The notes beneath the pieces were generated by a model that saw only the letters and a list, made by a program, of their open reading frames with translations, had not been told where the DNA came from and did not search any database. Below, in pieces: positions 26,227 to 36,561 of a DNA stretch of 64,000 bases. Made by a program: the position numbers and the translations under genes. This DNA comes from JAJZKE01 sp963762395 (GTDB lineage Bacteria > Patescibacteriota > Saccharimonadia > Saccharimonadales > UBA4665), in contig CAVXKL010000004.1 of the NCBI GenBank assembly GCA_963762395.1, positions 266,831 to 330,830 of the forward strand, given 5' to 3'. Numbering within the stretch: the stretch's first letter is position 1; each line of letters begins with the position of its first letter.

Positions 26227-27501
26227 ATGAGTTTTGTTGACAAAGTAAATATTAACCTTGTAGCCGGCAAGGGAGGTGATGGAAAGCGCAGTTTTCGTCA
26301 TGAACGCTTTATTAATCGCGGCGGTCCAGACGGCGGTGACGGCGGTAATGGCGGCGATGTAATCCTAAGAGCTAACCAAAATCAAAACACCCTAGCTAAC
26401 TTTAGACACAAAAAAATGTTAACTGCCAAAGAAGGCCAACCAGGCGGCAAGAATAAACGTCACGGTAGGAGCGGTGAAAGTCTAATCATTGATGTTCCCG
26501 TAGGCACCGAAATTAATAACTCTGAGGGTAAAATCTTAGCCGATCTAGTCATAGACAATGAACAGGCGGTCATCGCGGCCGGCGGACGAGGCGGATTCGG
26601 CAACGCCCACTTTACTTCCTCAACCAGACAGGCACCTAATTTTGCCGAAAAAGGCGAGCAGGGTGAAAAACTAACAGTTACCTTAGAGCTTAAACTAATT
26701 GCCGACGTCGGCATTATTGGCTTACCTAATGTTGGTAAATCAACCTTGCTGTCCAGAATGTCTAATGCCCGTCCGGAAATAGCCGACTATCCGTTTACTA
26801 CACTGACGCCCAATCTAGGCGTTGTCGATATCGACGATAAAAGCTCCATCTTACTGGCAGATATCCCGGGCCTAATCGAAGGAGCCGCGGAAGGCAAGGG
26901 TCTAGGTCATGAGTTTCTAAGACACATTGAAAGAACTCGGATCATTGTCCACGTCATCGACATATATGACGAAAATATTAAGAAGAGCTATAACGTTATC
27001 CGAAAAGAACTACTGGCCTATAGTCCAAAATTCATTAAGCTGCATGAAGTTGTTGCCCTAAACAAGATTGACGGCTGCAGTGAAGAACTAATTGCCGGCA
27101 AACTAAAAGAACTAAAACAAGTATCTAAGGGCTCGGATGTAATAGCTATTTCAGCCCACGCCGGCACTAATTTAAATGAGCTTAAATACACCCTTAAACG
27201 AAAGCTTGACGAACTGGATAAAATTAAAAAACCACAGGCTGAAATAGCATTACCCATAATTAGTCTTAAGGACACTGAAGATAGCTTTGAAGTTACCAGT
27301 CAAGGCAGTAGCTTTAGGATAACAGGAGTAAAGATAGAAAAGTTTGCCTCCCGAACAGACTTTAATAACATTGAAGCAACTGACCGCTTTAAAAACATCC
27401 TAAAAAGAACCGGTGCCCTTCATGAACTTAGCAGGCAGGGTATAAAACCTGGCGACAAGGTATATATTGGCGAAGGCAGCGACATAAACTTCAACTTTTA
27501 A
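26227..27501 (+). CDS. obg: Obg/CgtA ribosome-associated GTPase
   Basis: A 424-residue protein with the three Obg parts: a glycine-rich N-terminal fold (KGGDGKRSFRHERFINRGG), a G domain with G1 GLPNVGKST (~173), G3 ADIPGLIEGA (~221) and G4 NKID (~284), and a C-terminal OCT domain (~340-420). It assists 50S assembly and the stringent response. One base separates it from sbcB. Confidence 0.95.
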   Translation: MSFVDKVNINLVAGKGGDGKRSFRHERFINRGGPDGGDGGNGGDVILRANQNQNTLANFRHKKMLTAKEGQPGGKNKRHGRSGESLIIDVPVGTEINNSEGKILADLVIDNEQAVIAAGGRGGFGNAHFTSSTRQAPNFAEKGEQGEKLTVTLELKLIADVGIIGLPNVGKSTLLSRMSNARPEIADYPFTTLTPNLGVVDIDDKSSILLADIPGLIEGAAEGKGLGHEFLRHIERTRIIVHVIDIYDENIKKSYNVIRKELLAYSPKFIKLHEVVALNKIDGCSEELIAGKLKELKQVSKGSDVIAISAHAGTNLNELKYTLKRKLDELDKIKKPQAEIALPIISLKDTEDSFEVTSQGSSFRITGVKIEKFASRTDFNNIEATDRFKNILKRTGALHELSRQGIKPGDKVYIGEGSDINFNF

Positions 27502-27502
27502 T

Positions 27503-28954
27503 ATGAGCAGCTCAAGCTTTTTCTTTTACGATCTGGAAACATCAGGCATAAGTGCGGCCCAAGACAGAATAATGCAGTTTGGCGGCCAGAGAACAGACAC
27601 TGAATTAAACAAAGTAGGTGATCCAATTGTCATAGATATCCGCTTAACAGCGGACATGTTGCCTCATCCGGAAGCTCTTTTAATTAGCGGCCTTTCACCC
27701 CTAGATAACCTAAAGAAAGGCATATCTGAAGCTGAATTCAGCAAAATATTTAATAATCAAATAGCTAAGCCGGGCACCATATTTGTTGGCTTTAATAATG
27801 TTCGCTTTGACGATGAGTTTATTCGTTACATTAATTATCGCAACTTCTATGATGCCTATTCCTGGCACTGGCAAAACTCATCATCGCGCTGGGATCTGCT
27901 AGACGTCATCAGAATGACCAGAGCTCTAAGACCAGAAGGCATTAACTGGCCCGTGAGCGAAGAGGGCAAACCAACCAACAAACTAGAACTATTAACCACT
28001 GCCAACAATCTAAAACATGTCAAAGCTCACGATGCTTTGTCTGACGCCCTAGCTACCATTGAAGTAGCTAAACTAGTCAAACAGAAACAGCCCAAGCTAT
28101 TTAACTATCTATTAAGCCTTAGGAAGAAAACCACACTTATGAGGGTTATCAAAGAAAACGAAGCCTTAATCTACACTTCCTCCCACTATTCTTCTAGAGT
28201 TTTACACACCACAATTGTTGCCATCTTAACCATAGATGAAGAAATGGGTACTGCCCTTGTCTTCGACCTAAGAGAAAACGCTAAGGACTTTCTAGATTTA
28301 TCCATCGAAGAACTAACTGCCAGATGGAAATATGACCCAACTAGAATAAAGCCAAGACTGCCAGTTAAAACAATAAAGCTTAACCGCTGTCCGGCAATAG
28401 CGCCTTTGTCTGTCCTAGATGAAACAGCAGCTATGCGGCTAAAACTTAGCATGGCTGAAATAGAAAAGAATTTAAACCTTATTAATGAACAAAAAGACGA
28501 ATTTGCCAAGAAACTAAAAAAGGTGGCCGCCAACCTAGATAAAGAAAGAGAAAAGAGACAACCTAAAATTAAACCAGCTGACGAAAGACTGTACGACAAA
28601 TTTATTTCAAGAGCAGATTCAAACCTTTTCACTAAAGCCAGGGAAAGTGCTAAAGAAAACGCTAAACCGGTTACATTTAGCGAAGCTAGACTTAATGACC
28701 TGCTAAAGATATATAAGGCTAGAAACTACCCGGACAAACTAAACGGTGAAGAGATAAATGACTGGCGGGAATACGTCAAAACCAAGCTGTTTTACGGTGA
28801 GGATAATGCATATAAGGAACTAATAACAAACTTAGATGAGCTAGATAAACTAATCAAAGACAAACAAAAGAAAAAGCTGCTTCAGGATTTAAGAAGTTAC
28901 GCCAACACTATCTTAAACGACTATGGAGCTGACTTGCTGGCAGAGGACGTCTGA
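27503..28954 (+). CDS. sbcB: exodeoxyribonuclease I (SbcB-like)
   Basis: A 483-residue DEDDh exonuclease. The acidic motifs are FYDLETSG (residues ~8-15), GFNNVRFDDEF (~96-106) and HDALSDALATIEVAKLV (~176), with the ExoI-type SH3-like and helical C-terminal domains behind. It degrades single-stranded DNA 3'-5'. It follows obg by one base, although their functions are unrelated. Confidence 0.9.
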   Translation: MSSSSFFFYDLETSGISAAQDRIMQFGGQRTDTELNKVGDPIVIDIRLTADMLPHPEALLISGLSPLDNLKKGISEAEFSKIFNNQIAKPGTIFVGFNNVRFDDEFIRYINYRNFYDAYSWHWQNSSSRWDLLDVIRMTRALRPEGINWPVSEEGKPTNKLELLTTANNLKHVKAHDALSDALATIEVAKLVKQKQPKLFNYLLSLRKKTTLMRVIKENEALIYTSSHYSSRVLHTTIVAILTIDEEMGTALVFDLRENAKDFLDLSIEELTARWKYDPTRIKPRLPVKTIKLNRCPAIAPLSVLDETAAMRLKLSMAEIEKNLNLINEQKDEFAKKLKKVAANLDKEREKRQPKIKPADERLYDKFISRADSNLFTKARESAKENAKPVTFSEARLNDLLKIYKARNYPDKLNGEEINDWREYVKTKLFYGEDNAYKELITNLDELDKLIKDKQKKKLLQDLRSYANTILNDYGADLLAEDV

Positions 28955-29111
28955 TAGTCAGCGAAATAGCTAGCTTTTTAATTTCACGGCTATAAGAAAT
29001 ATATGAATTGATAAAAATAACAGCCAGAGCAGTAAATATTACTAGCCAAAAATAAAAACCAATTTGAATATTTGTCCCAGGAATTAGTCCCAGGACTAAG
29101 AACGTCATCAT
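28908..29111 (-). CDS. small membrane protein, 67 aa
   Basis: A short frame with two likely membrane segments (LVLGLIPGTN at the N terminus continuing to FYFWLVIFTALAVIFI) and a basic tail. A GGGGTAT lies about 8 bases before ATG. The gene is convergent with sbcB and overlaps its last 47 bases, so the tail is constrained by sbcB. Not recognised; could be spurious. Confidence 0.45.
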   Translation of the reverse strand: MMTFLVLGLIPGTNIQIGFYFWLVIFTALAVIFINSYISYSREIKKLAISLTIRRPLPASQLHSRLR

Positions 29112-29271
29112 CGATTCATACCCCTTTTATCTATGTATATATCACTAAATAGCTAAGTAGTCAAATTACTGTTAGAACTTTCTTATTAAGTCCGGGCCTA
29201 ATAAGGTTTTTAATGGCCTAAATAACTTATATGAGCTTTCCTTAAGGACTATCTTAAGATCAAATTTTCCT

Positions 29272-29277
29272 GTATAA
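29272..29277 (+). promoter_or_regulatory. -10 box of uvrA
   Basis: TATAAT about 26 bases before the TTG start; GGAG (29295-29298) then serves as ribosome binding site. No LexA-like palindrome is seen here. Confidence 0.55.
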
Positions 29278-29303
29278 TTGACGCACTAAAATTTGGAGTA
29301 AAA

Positions 29304-32114
29304 TTGGCCGATCAAATAGTTATTAAGGGAGCCAGGGAACATAATCTAAAAAACATAGATATTACCATTCCTCGCAATAAGCTGGTGGTTATTACCGGTT
29401 TAAGTGGTTCCGGTAAGTCATCGCTTGCCTTTGACACCATCTACGCCGAGGGGCAGAGAAGATATGTCGAATCATTAAGCGCCTATGCCCGCCAATTCCT
29501 GGGTATCATGGAAAAGCCGGATGTTGATCAAATAGACGGACTTAGCCCAGCTATTAGTATTGACCAGAAATCCAGCAGCCGTAACCCTCGCTCGACAGTT
29601 GCTACAGTTACCGAGATATATGACTACTTAAGACTGCTTTATGCCCGGATAGGCATACCGCACTGTCCAATCGATGGCTCAGTCGTCCAGCGTCAAAACA
29701 CTCAAGGGATAGTGGATCAAATAGCGGCTACGGCAAAAGATGCCAAACTAATGATACTTGCCCCCGTAGTCATAGATAAAAAAGGCGCCTTTGAACACAT
29801 ACCCGAACAATATATGAGAGCCGGCTTTGCCCGCGTTAGAGTTGATGAAGTTGTCTACGCCCTAGATGAATTCCCGGAGCTGGATAAAAACTATCGGCAC
29901 ACAATTGAGGTGGTTGTCGACAGACTAGTTAATAACGAAGAATCTAGAACCAGACTAGCCCAATCAGTTGAACAGGCACTTGAAATTGCCGACGGCAACG
30001 TCAGGATTCTAAGAGCAGACGACAACATACTTGACTCATATAGCCTCCAATATGCCTGCAGTCAGCACCCGGAAATAACTATTCCAGAACTTGAGCCAAG
30101 AACATTCAGCTTTAACTCACCCCACGGAGCCTGCAAGGTTTGTACCGGCATCGGCTCTCGCTTGGAAGTTGATCCTGAGCTTGTTATCCCAAACGGTAAT
30201 TTAACAATTGCCGAAGGGGCTATCAGGCCATATAACCGGATAAACACCGATAGCTGGCATCGCAAGAAACTGGAAGCATTGGCCGAAAGACATAACTTTA
30301 GCTTGCACGTGCCAACATCAGAGCTAACAGCCGACCAGCTGCATAAGATCCTCTACGGCACTGGCAGTGAAACGTATCAGATCAGCATTGGTTATGGGCG
30401 CAGTTTCAACACTACTTACGCAGGTGTTATTCCGGATCTTGAAAGAAGACATCGGGAAACGGAAAGTGACTTTATTCGCCGAGATATTGAAAGATATATG
30501 CAGGAAAAACCCTGTCACGGCTGCAACGGCCTAAGACTAAAGCCGGAAGTCCTAGCTATAACTATTAACGGTAAATCCATAATGGACATCTGCCAGCTGT
30601 CAATAGACGAGGCAGCTGATTGGTTTAGAAAAATTGAACTATCGGATAACGACAAGCTAATAGCCAAACTAATTCTTAAGGAAATACTGGCTAGACTTAA
30701 ATTCCTAGTTGACGTTGGCCTGAACTACCTCAGTTTAATAAGAGGGGCGAACTCTTTATCTAGCGGTGAAGCTCAGAGAATCAGGCTGGCTACCCAAATT
30801 GGCTCCGGCCTAATGGGTGTTTTATATGTCCTGGACGAGCCGTCAATTGGTCTGCATCAGCGAGATAATACCAGGCTAATAGCAACGCTTAAAAACCTGA
30901 GAGATCTCGGTAATACTGTTATTGTCGTTGAACATGATGAAGAAACAATCAGATCAGCTGACTTCTTAGTAGATATTGGCCCTGGCGCCGGCATTCACGG
31001 TGGTGAAGTAGTCGCCTCCGGTGATCCGAGCGATGTCGCTAAAGTTAAAGGTAGCATTACCGCTCAATATCTGTCTCACCAAAAAGAAGTACCGATCCGC
31101 AAAAGAAGGCGAGCTGGCAACGGTAAGAAATTAGTTATCCGCGGCGCTAAAGAAAACAACTTAAAGGAAATCGACGTCGCCATCCCCTTAGGCGAACTAG
31201 TTGTCGTCACGGGAGTATCTGGTTCAGGTAAGTCCAGTTTAATTAATGACATTCTAGCTAAAGAACTTCAGGCCCGCCTCCATCACTCGCAGGCAGCATC
31301 CGGGCGGCATAAGAATATTGAGGGGCTAGAAAACCTGGACAAAGCTATCATTATTGACCAATCGGCGATTGGACGAACACCAAGATCTAACCCGGCTACA
31401 TATACCGGTTTGTTTACGCCGATTCGTGAGCTATTTGCCTCAACCCCGGAGGCGAGACTAAGAGGATATAGTGCTGGTCGCTTTAGTTTTAACGTTAAAG
31501 GCGGCAGATGTGAGAACTGTCAAGGTGACGGCATTATTAAAATTGAAATGCATTTTCTGCCGGATGTTTATGTGCCATGTGAAGTCTGTCACGGCCAAAG
31601 ATACAACCGTGAAGCCCTGGAAATCCACTATAAAGGCCGGTCAATAAGCGATGTTTTAAACATGACTACCGAACAAGCCAACGATTTCTTCGAAAACATT
31701 CCGGCTATCGCCCGTAAGCTGCAGACCCTAGTAGACGTCGGCCTGGGATATATTGAGCTTGGCCAGCCGGCAACCACACTATCCGGCGGTGAAGCCCAGA
31801 GAGTCAAACTAGCCACTGAGTTATCTAAAAGGCCAACCGGACGAACGCTGTATATTCTCGATGAACCAACAACTGGGCTGCATATGGACGATGTCTCTAA
31901 GCTGCTCGATGTGCTGCATGCCCTTGTAGATAACGGCAACAGCATGGTCGTTATTGAACATAATCTGGACGTCATTAAAAACGGTGATTACTTAATAGAT
32001 ATGGGCCCGGAAGGCGGCGACATGGGCGGTAGAGTAATAGCTTACGGCACTCCAGAACAAGTTGCTAAGGTAAAAACCAGCTACACCGGCCAATTCTTAG
32101 CTAGATGTCTTTAG
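29304..32114 (+). CDS. uvrA: excinuclease ABC subunit A
   Basis: A 936-residue DNA damage sensor with two ABC ATPase modules. Walker A motifs are GLSGSGKSS (~32) and GVSGSGKSS (~636); signatures SSGEAQRIRL (~487) and SGGEAQRVKL (~828). Zinc-binding cysteine pairs are seen as CKVCTG, CHGCNG and CENCQGDG...CEVCHG. The start is TTG 29304, placed by GGAG upstream and by the family's N terminus (IVIKGAREHNLKN). uvrC lies 3 kb downstream; uvrB is not in the window. Confidence 0.96.
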   Translation: MADQIVIKGAREHNLKNIDITIPRNKLVVITGLSGSGKSSLAFDTIYAEGQRRYVESLSAYARQFLGIMEKPDVDQIDGLSPAISIDQKSSSRNPRSTVATVTEIYDYLRLLYARIGIPHCPIDGSVVQRQNTQGIVDQIAATAKDAKLMILAPVVIDKKGAFEHIPEQYMRAGFARVRVDEVVYALDEFPELDKNYRHTIEVVVDRLVNNEESRTRLAQSVEQALEIADGNVRILRADDNILDSYSLQYACSQHPEITIPELEPRTFSFNSPHGACKVCTGIGSRLEVDPELVIPNGNLTIAEGAIRPYNRINTDSWHRKKLEALAERHNFSLHVPTSELTADQLHKILYGTGSETYQISIGYGRSFNTTYAGVIPDLERRHRETESDFIRRDIERYMQEKPCHGCNGLRLKPEVLAITINGKSIMDICQLSIDEAADWFRKIELSDNDKLIAKLILKEILARLKFLVDVGLNYLSLIRGANSLSSGEAQRIRLATQIGSGLMGVLYVLDEPSIGLHQRDNTRLIATLKNLRDLGNTVIVVEHDEETIRSADFLVDIGPGAGIHGGEVVASGDPSDVAKVKGSITAQYLSHQKEVPIRKRRRAGNGKKLVIRGAKENNLKEIDVAIPLGELVVVTGVSGSGKSSLINDILAKELQARLHHSQAASGRHKNIEGLENLDKAIIIDQSAIGRTPRSNPATYTGLFTPIRELFASTPEARLRGYSAGRFSFNVKGGRCENCQGDGIIKIEMHFLPDVYVPCEVCHGQRYNREALEIHYKGRSISDVLNMTTEQANDFFENIPAIARKLQTLVDVGLGYIELGQPATTLSGGEAQRVKLATELSKRPTGRTLYILDEPTTGLHMDDVSKLLDVLHALVDNGNSMVVIEHNLDVIKNGDYLIDMGPEGGDMGGRVIAYGTPEQVAKVKTSYTGQFLARCL

Positions 32115-32715
32115 TCTGTTTAGCTCTCTTTCTAAGCCTAAATCTAATGATTTGAATAATTGTCGGGGTGGCAGATAAAACAATAACGGCAACAATCGCA
32201 AATAGGACGTAATGGTCAATATTTGGAATATGGCTGGCTACAAAGTAGCCAAGCAGGCTTAAAAGGACTGCCCAGGAAGTATCACCAATGGCGTCAAAGG
32301 TTAAAAACTTTGGATAGGGCATACTAGCCACCCCGCCAACGAGAGGCGTGAAGGTTCTAACCACCGGCATATAGTGAGCAATAAGGACAGCTCTAGCCCC
32401 ATATTTCTCATAAAACTTCTCAGCTCTAATTACATGAGAGGGGTTAAATAGGACACTATCTTTCTTTTTAAAGATTCTTTTACCCAAATGCCGGCCAATA
32501 AGATAAGCCGTTGAATCACCGGCAATAGCCGCTAACGCACCGACTATAACAACACCGGCAATCGGCAGTTTCCCCTGCATAGCGTAAATACCGGCCGTTA
32601 ACAGCAGCGTATCGCCAGGTAAAAAGAAACCTAGAAATAAGCCAACTTCGGCAAATAAAAATAAGCCAAGAATAACCAAGCCGCCTGATTGAACTATCTC
32701 CGTCACATTAAACAT
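32101..32715 (-). CDS. DedA-family membrane protein
   Basis: A 204-residue membrane protein with about five membrane segments. The family motifs are FFLPGDTLLLTAG (residues ~29-41), GDSTAYLIGRHLGKR (~66-80), FYEKYGARAVLIAHYMPVVRTFTP (~101-124, with the conserved arginines) and a GDTSWAVLLSLLGYF stretch. DedA proteins are implicated in lipid carrier recycling and membrane homeostasis. Its 3' end overlaps uvrA by 14 bases on the other strand. Confidence 0.9.
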   Translation of the reverse strand: MFNVTEIVQSGGLVILGLFLFAEVGLFLGFFLPGDTLLLTAGIYAMQGKLPIAGVVIVGALAAIAGDSTAYLIGRHLGKRIFKKKDSVLFNPSHVIRAEKFYEKYGARAVLIAHYMPVVRTFTPLVGGVASMPYPKFLTFDAIGDTSWAVLLSLLGYFVASHIPNIDHYVLFAIVAVIVLSATPTIIQIIRFRLRKRAKQTKDI

Positions 32716-32811
32716 GTTCTTAAAGCTTACCCTTCAAATTGACTTCTAGCAAATTACTGGCCTTATCTGTATAATATGGGGTAAGAATGTATAGGAGTAA
32801 CTGATAAAGAA

Positions 32812-33540
32812 ATGTCTGATGTTATTGAAATTGAACTGGAAGAGAGAAAAACTCTTGGCAAAGCTGTCAAGCATCTTAGACGCGGCGGTAAGACTCCGGC
32901 CGTAATACATAACCATGGGAAGAAATCTTTAATTGTCCAAGGAGACAGCGTTAAGCTTCTAAAGGTCTATCGCCAAGCCGGTAAACACCACACTGTAGAA
33001 GTAACAACTGGCGGCAAGAAGTTCACCACCCTAATTAAGGATGCTGAATTTGAACCGCGAAAGCACGCTTTAACCCATCTTGTCTTCAATGCCGTAGCAG
33101 CTGACCAGCTAGTTGAAGCTGAGATACCGGTTAAACCTAAATATGACGAAGGCAATGAACTAAGCCCAGCCGAGAGAAGCGGACTAATTGTCTTAAACAA
33201 CCTTGAAAGCGTAACTGTTGAAGCATTACCTGAAGATTTGCCAGACGTCCTTTACTTCAATGCCGAAAAATTAGTAGAAGTGGGTGATCATGTTCTAGTT
33301 AGTGAACTTAGGCTGCCGCGCGGCGTAGAAGTAAAAGATGAACCAAATCAGCCTATTGCCAGTGTCTTTGAGCCAAGTGCCGTAGCTGCCGCTAACGAAG
33401 ATGCCGGCGGCAAAGCTGAAGAGGAAATACCAGAAACTGAAGAAGCTAAGGAAGGCGAAGAAATAACTGAAGAAGCTGAAAAAACCGAAACTAACGAAGA
33501 TAGTTCAGGTGAAGCTAGTCAGGAAGAGAAAAAAGAATAA
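32812..33540 (+). CDS. rplY: ribosomal protein bL25 (CTC/TL5 type)
   Basis: A 242-residue long-form L25. The N-terminal 5S rRNA-binding domain is residues ~1-90 (ERKTLGKAVKHLRRGGKTPAVIHNHG), the CTC C-terminal beta domain ~95-185 (PVKPKYDEGNELSP...GDHVLVSELRLPRGVEV), and a long glutamate-rich tail closes it. A TATAAT (about 32771-32776) and AGGAG (about 32793) give a conventional leader, unlike many neighbours. The next gene starts 6 bases later. Confidence 0.92.
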   Translation: MSDVIEIELEERKTLGKAVKHLRRGGKTPAVIHNHGKKSLIVQGDSVKLLKVYRQAGKHHTVEVTTGGKKFTTLIKDAEFEPRKHALTHLVFNAVAADQLVEAEIPVKPKYDEGNELSPAERSGLIVLNNLESVTVEALPEDLPDVLYFNAEKLVEVGDHVLVSELRLPRGVEVKDEPNQPIASVFEPSAVAAANEDAGGKAEEEIPETEEAKEGEEITEEAEKTETNEDSSGEASQEEKKE

Positions 33541-33546
33541 TTAGCC

Positions 33547-34992
33547 ATGGAAGGCTTAGCCTACGACTTTGGTGGTGAAAAAGAAGATAAAGACAAAGAT
33601 GCTGAAGACGGGCCTGAAAAGCCAACCCGGGCAGAAGCACGAGACAAAAGAGATGATGAATCAGCCGAGAAAACTAAGCCTACCCTATCTGAGCTGCTTA
33701 AGAACACAATTGAGAAGATTGGCGAAGAGTTACCTGAAGAACCGACGGACCTAAACCCGGAACTTGAAGCCGAAGCCTCAGTCGAACACTTAAACGAGCC
33801 GGAAGTTGCCGCTATTGCCCAAACAATTGCTACCGATAGACTCGAAGAGATCTACGCCGAAGGACCAGAAATACCAAAATCCGAGGACCTGGCTGCCGAA
33901 AGCTTCCTGGAAAATGTCCAGGCTAGCGGGGATATTGATCAATCCTTTCATGAAACCATGGAAGAACTTGGTGAAGCCAGTATGGAAATCTCCGCACCGG
34001 TTGAGATCCATACCGAAACAGCTCCACCGGTTGACCCGGAAAGCTTGATTGAAGTCGCTAGAAAAGAAATAACCCCGCATGTTAGTTATGAGCTGCCTAA
34101 ACATGAAATTAAAAACCAAGCTGAAGAATCTTTGACTTCCCGCCATACGTCAGTCCCGTCAGAAAGACCAAAAAAGACGGGAAAAACCGAATCTAAACCT
34201 GTTGTTGGCAGCATTGTCGACTACGTTATTGGCCGAAGATATGGCCGACTGAACCCTGAAGCTAGCCACAAGAATGTCGAAAGAACGTTAGGCGAGGAAG
34301 TTGAAGATGTACGGTTGCAGCTAGCTGCACGCGAGACACACGTCCGTCAAATAGCCCAAAACAAGGCGTTTGAAAGAAAGCCAGCCGATATAGCGCTCCG
34401 CGAACAAACTAAACAGGAAACAATTAGTACCAACGCTATAATGTCTGACCAAGCAAAATATGGGCGGGTAAAGGGAGAAGAAAAGCAGACTGCTATTAAA
34501 AGGGAAGCAGCTGGTATTAGTGCTCACACAATGAACCACAGTGAACTCCTCGGCCTGGCCAGCGAGATAGAGGTTGAAGATTCTAATCTTAGAAGCATCT
34601 TTGAAGGACACTTAATTGGTGAAAGAGGACTAAGACGAGTTGTAGCTGAATATCTAAGAGGCGGCGACTTTATGAAAGCCTTAAAACGTGAACTTCTGGA
34701 AAAAGAAAAAGATTTTGAACGTGACCCTAAACTCAGAGATCAGGGATTGACGATGCCAGTAGCTGTTCAAAGTACCCAGCTAGATAATTTACTGCATAAG
34801 TCGGGTATAGATTGGAATGAACCAATGCCAACAATCTTGCCGGTTAAATCCGCTAAGAGACCAATAATGCCAGCCATAATTAGTGACCTTAAAGGCGGGT
34901 CCGGTCTGCTAAAGCGGATAGCCAATATTATCCTCATCGTTTTAATCATAATTTTTGCTGGGGCTATTATTTACCTATTAATGAAGAGATAA
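33547..34992 (+). CDS. acidic tail-anchored membrane protein, 481 aa
   Basis: Not recognised. The first ~190 residues are highly acidic and low in complexity; a middle helical part (~200-400) is charged; a single membrane segment lies at the extreme C terminus (residues ~457-478) with a KR end, giving a tail-anchored protein whose bulk is in the cytoplasm. It is probably co-transcribed with rplY, whose tail has similar acidic composition. Confidence 0.65.
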   Translation: MEGLAYDFGGEKEDKDKDAEDGPEKPTRAEARDKRDDESAEKTKPTLSELLKNTIEKIGEELPEEPTDLNPELEAEASVEHLNEPEVAAIAQTIATDRLEEIYAEGPEIPKSEDLAAESFLENVQASGDIDQSFHETMEELGEASMEISAPVEIHTETAPPVDPESLIEVARKEITPHVSYELPKHEIKNQAEESLTSRHTSVPSERPKKTGKTESKPVVGSIVDYVIGRRYGRLNPEASHKNVERTLGEEVEDVRLQLAARETHVRQIAQNKAFERKPADIALREQTKQETISTNAIMSDQAKYGRVKGEEKQTAIKREAAGISAHTMNHSELLGLASEIEVEDSNLRSIFEGHLIGERGLRRVVAEYLRGGDFMKALKRELLEKEKDFERDPKLRDQGLTMPVAVQSTQLDNLLHKSGIDWNEPMPTILPVKSAKRPIMPAIISDLKGGSGLLKRIANIILIVLIIIFAGAIIYLLMKR

Positions 34993-35032
34993 GTAGCTGG
35001 CCTTAGATTAATAAGGCGATTAAAATATATCT

Positions 35033-36541
35033 GTGGACAAAAAGCTTAAAGAGAAACTGAAGGAATTACCTAACTCACCAGGAGTATATTTTCACCTTGG
35101 CGCTAACGGTGAAATTATTTATGTTGGTAAAGCAGCTGTTCTTAAAAATAGAGTCAGACAATATTTTCAAAAATCAAAAAACCATGATCCCAAAACAGAG
35201 ATCCTTGTTAGTGAGATCGCTGATGTTGACTGGATGGTTGTCGATAGTGAAATTGAAGCACTGTTTTTGGAAGCGGAAATGATCCGCCGCTACCTGCCGA
35301 AGTACAACATACTCCTAAGAGATGATAAATCGATGGTTTATCTAAGGATAGATTATAAAAGTGACTATCCAACAGTCTCGACTACTCGCCGTCCGCTGGA
35401 CGATAATGCCAAATATTTTGGACCATTCTTAAGCGTGTCATCGCTACGCCAAGCCTTAAAACCACTAAGACGCATCTTTCCTTACGCTACCAAAAGACAA
35501 CCTGGCCAAAAAAGAGCCAGCCTTTACTATCATCTAGGACTTGACCCCGGTCTTGAAGAAGGCCGGACTAGCCTAAAAGATTATCGTGCCAACCTAAGAA
35601 AACTAATGGCAGTTATTTCCGGCAACAAAAACCAGATCGCGGCAGAACTTAAAAAAGAAATGAGCCTTGCTGCACTAAACCAGGACTTTGAACTAGCTGC
35701 TAAATTAAGAAACCAATTGACAGCCTTAAATAATCTGTCTAAACAAATAGTCTTTAGTGATAAAGAGTTCCTGGATATATCTAAAGACCATGCTCTAAAT
35801 GAACTAATAAATCTGCTGCAGCTTAAGAAATATCCTAAAAGAATCGAAGCCTACGATATCAGCCATATGCAGGGCAGTGAAGTTGTTGCCAGTATGGTCG
35901 TCTTTACTAACGGTGTTTCGGATAAAAGTCGCTACCGCAAGTTTAAAATGCATAAAGACCAAAATGATGACTTTTTTAACATGCATGAAACCTTAGACCG
36001 CAGACTAAGACAAAAAAATATGAGCCTGTGGGGACGGCCGGATCTAGTCCTAATTGATGGCGGCAAAGGCCAACTTGATGCGGCCATAAAAGCCAGAGAT
36101 GGACAATGCCATAGTGAGATTCCTTTTATTGGCCTGGCCAAAAGACAAGAACAAATTGTTGTCGATAAACTCAGATCTAATGTCGCCATAAATAAAAAGA
36201 TCTTAAATAGCCTAGGCGGCTTCCTAACTGAAACAGAAGATTATGTCTTAATTAATCTACCCTTAAATACAAATCTGATTAAGTTGCTGGAAAGAATTAG
36301 AGACGAAAGCCACCGCTTTGCCGTTAGTTACCACTCGATATTAAAAATAAAGCGGCAAACAACCTCGCTGCTTGACGACATCCCAGGTATCGGCCCAGCT
36401 ACCAGAAAGAAACTGCAAGTTAAATTTGGCGGACTAAAAAACATCCAAGCGGCCAGTGAAAATGAACTGATCAAAGTCGTCGGTAAGTCTAAGGCCAGAC
36501 AGATTGGGGTGTATTTTTCGGCTAAAACTAATGTAACCTAA
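35033..36541 (+). CDS. uvrC: excinuclease ABC subunit C
   Basis: A 502-residue nuclease that makes both incisions in nucleotide excision repair. Domains in order: GIY-YIG (SPGVYFHLGANGEIIYVGKA, residues ~13-32), UVR motif (ELAAKLRNQLTAL, ~221), RNase H-like domain (EAYDISHMQGSEVVASMVVF) and a C-terminal helix-hairpin-helix (DDIPGIGPATRKKL). About 100 residues shorter than E. coli UvrC, with all domains present. The start is GTG 35033 by fit to the family. Confidence 0.94.
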   Translation: MDKKLKEKLKELPNSPGVYFHLGANGEIIYVGKAAVLKNRVRQYFQKSKNHDPKTEILVSEIADVDWMVVDSEIEALFLEAEMIRRYLPKYNILLRDDKSMVYLRIDYKSDYPTVSTTRRPLDDNAKYFGPFLSVSSLRQALKPLRRIFPYATKRQPGQKRASLYYHLGLDPGLEEGRTSLKDYRANLRKLMAVISGNKNQIAAELKKEMSLAALNQDFELAAKLRNQLTALNNLSKQIVFSDKEFLDISKDHALNELINLLQLKKYPKRIEAYDISHMQGSEVVASMVVFTNGVSDKSRYRKFKMHKDQNDDFFNMHETLDRRLRQKNMSLWGRPDLVLIDGGKGQLDAAIKARDGQCHSEIPFIGLAKRQEQIVVDKLRSNVAINKKILNSLGGFLTETEDYVLINLPLNTNLIKLLERIRDESHRFAVSYHSILKIKRQTTSLLDDIPGIGPATRKKLQVKFGGLKNIQAASENELIKVVGKSKARQIGVYFSAKTNVT

Positions 36542-36561
36542 GATATACTAAGCGGATAACT

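Noticed and set aside
33806..34146. Overlapping frames inside the acidic tail-anchored protein gene
   Set aside because: Low-complexity codon bias creates open shadow frames on both strands; no independent start signals.
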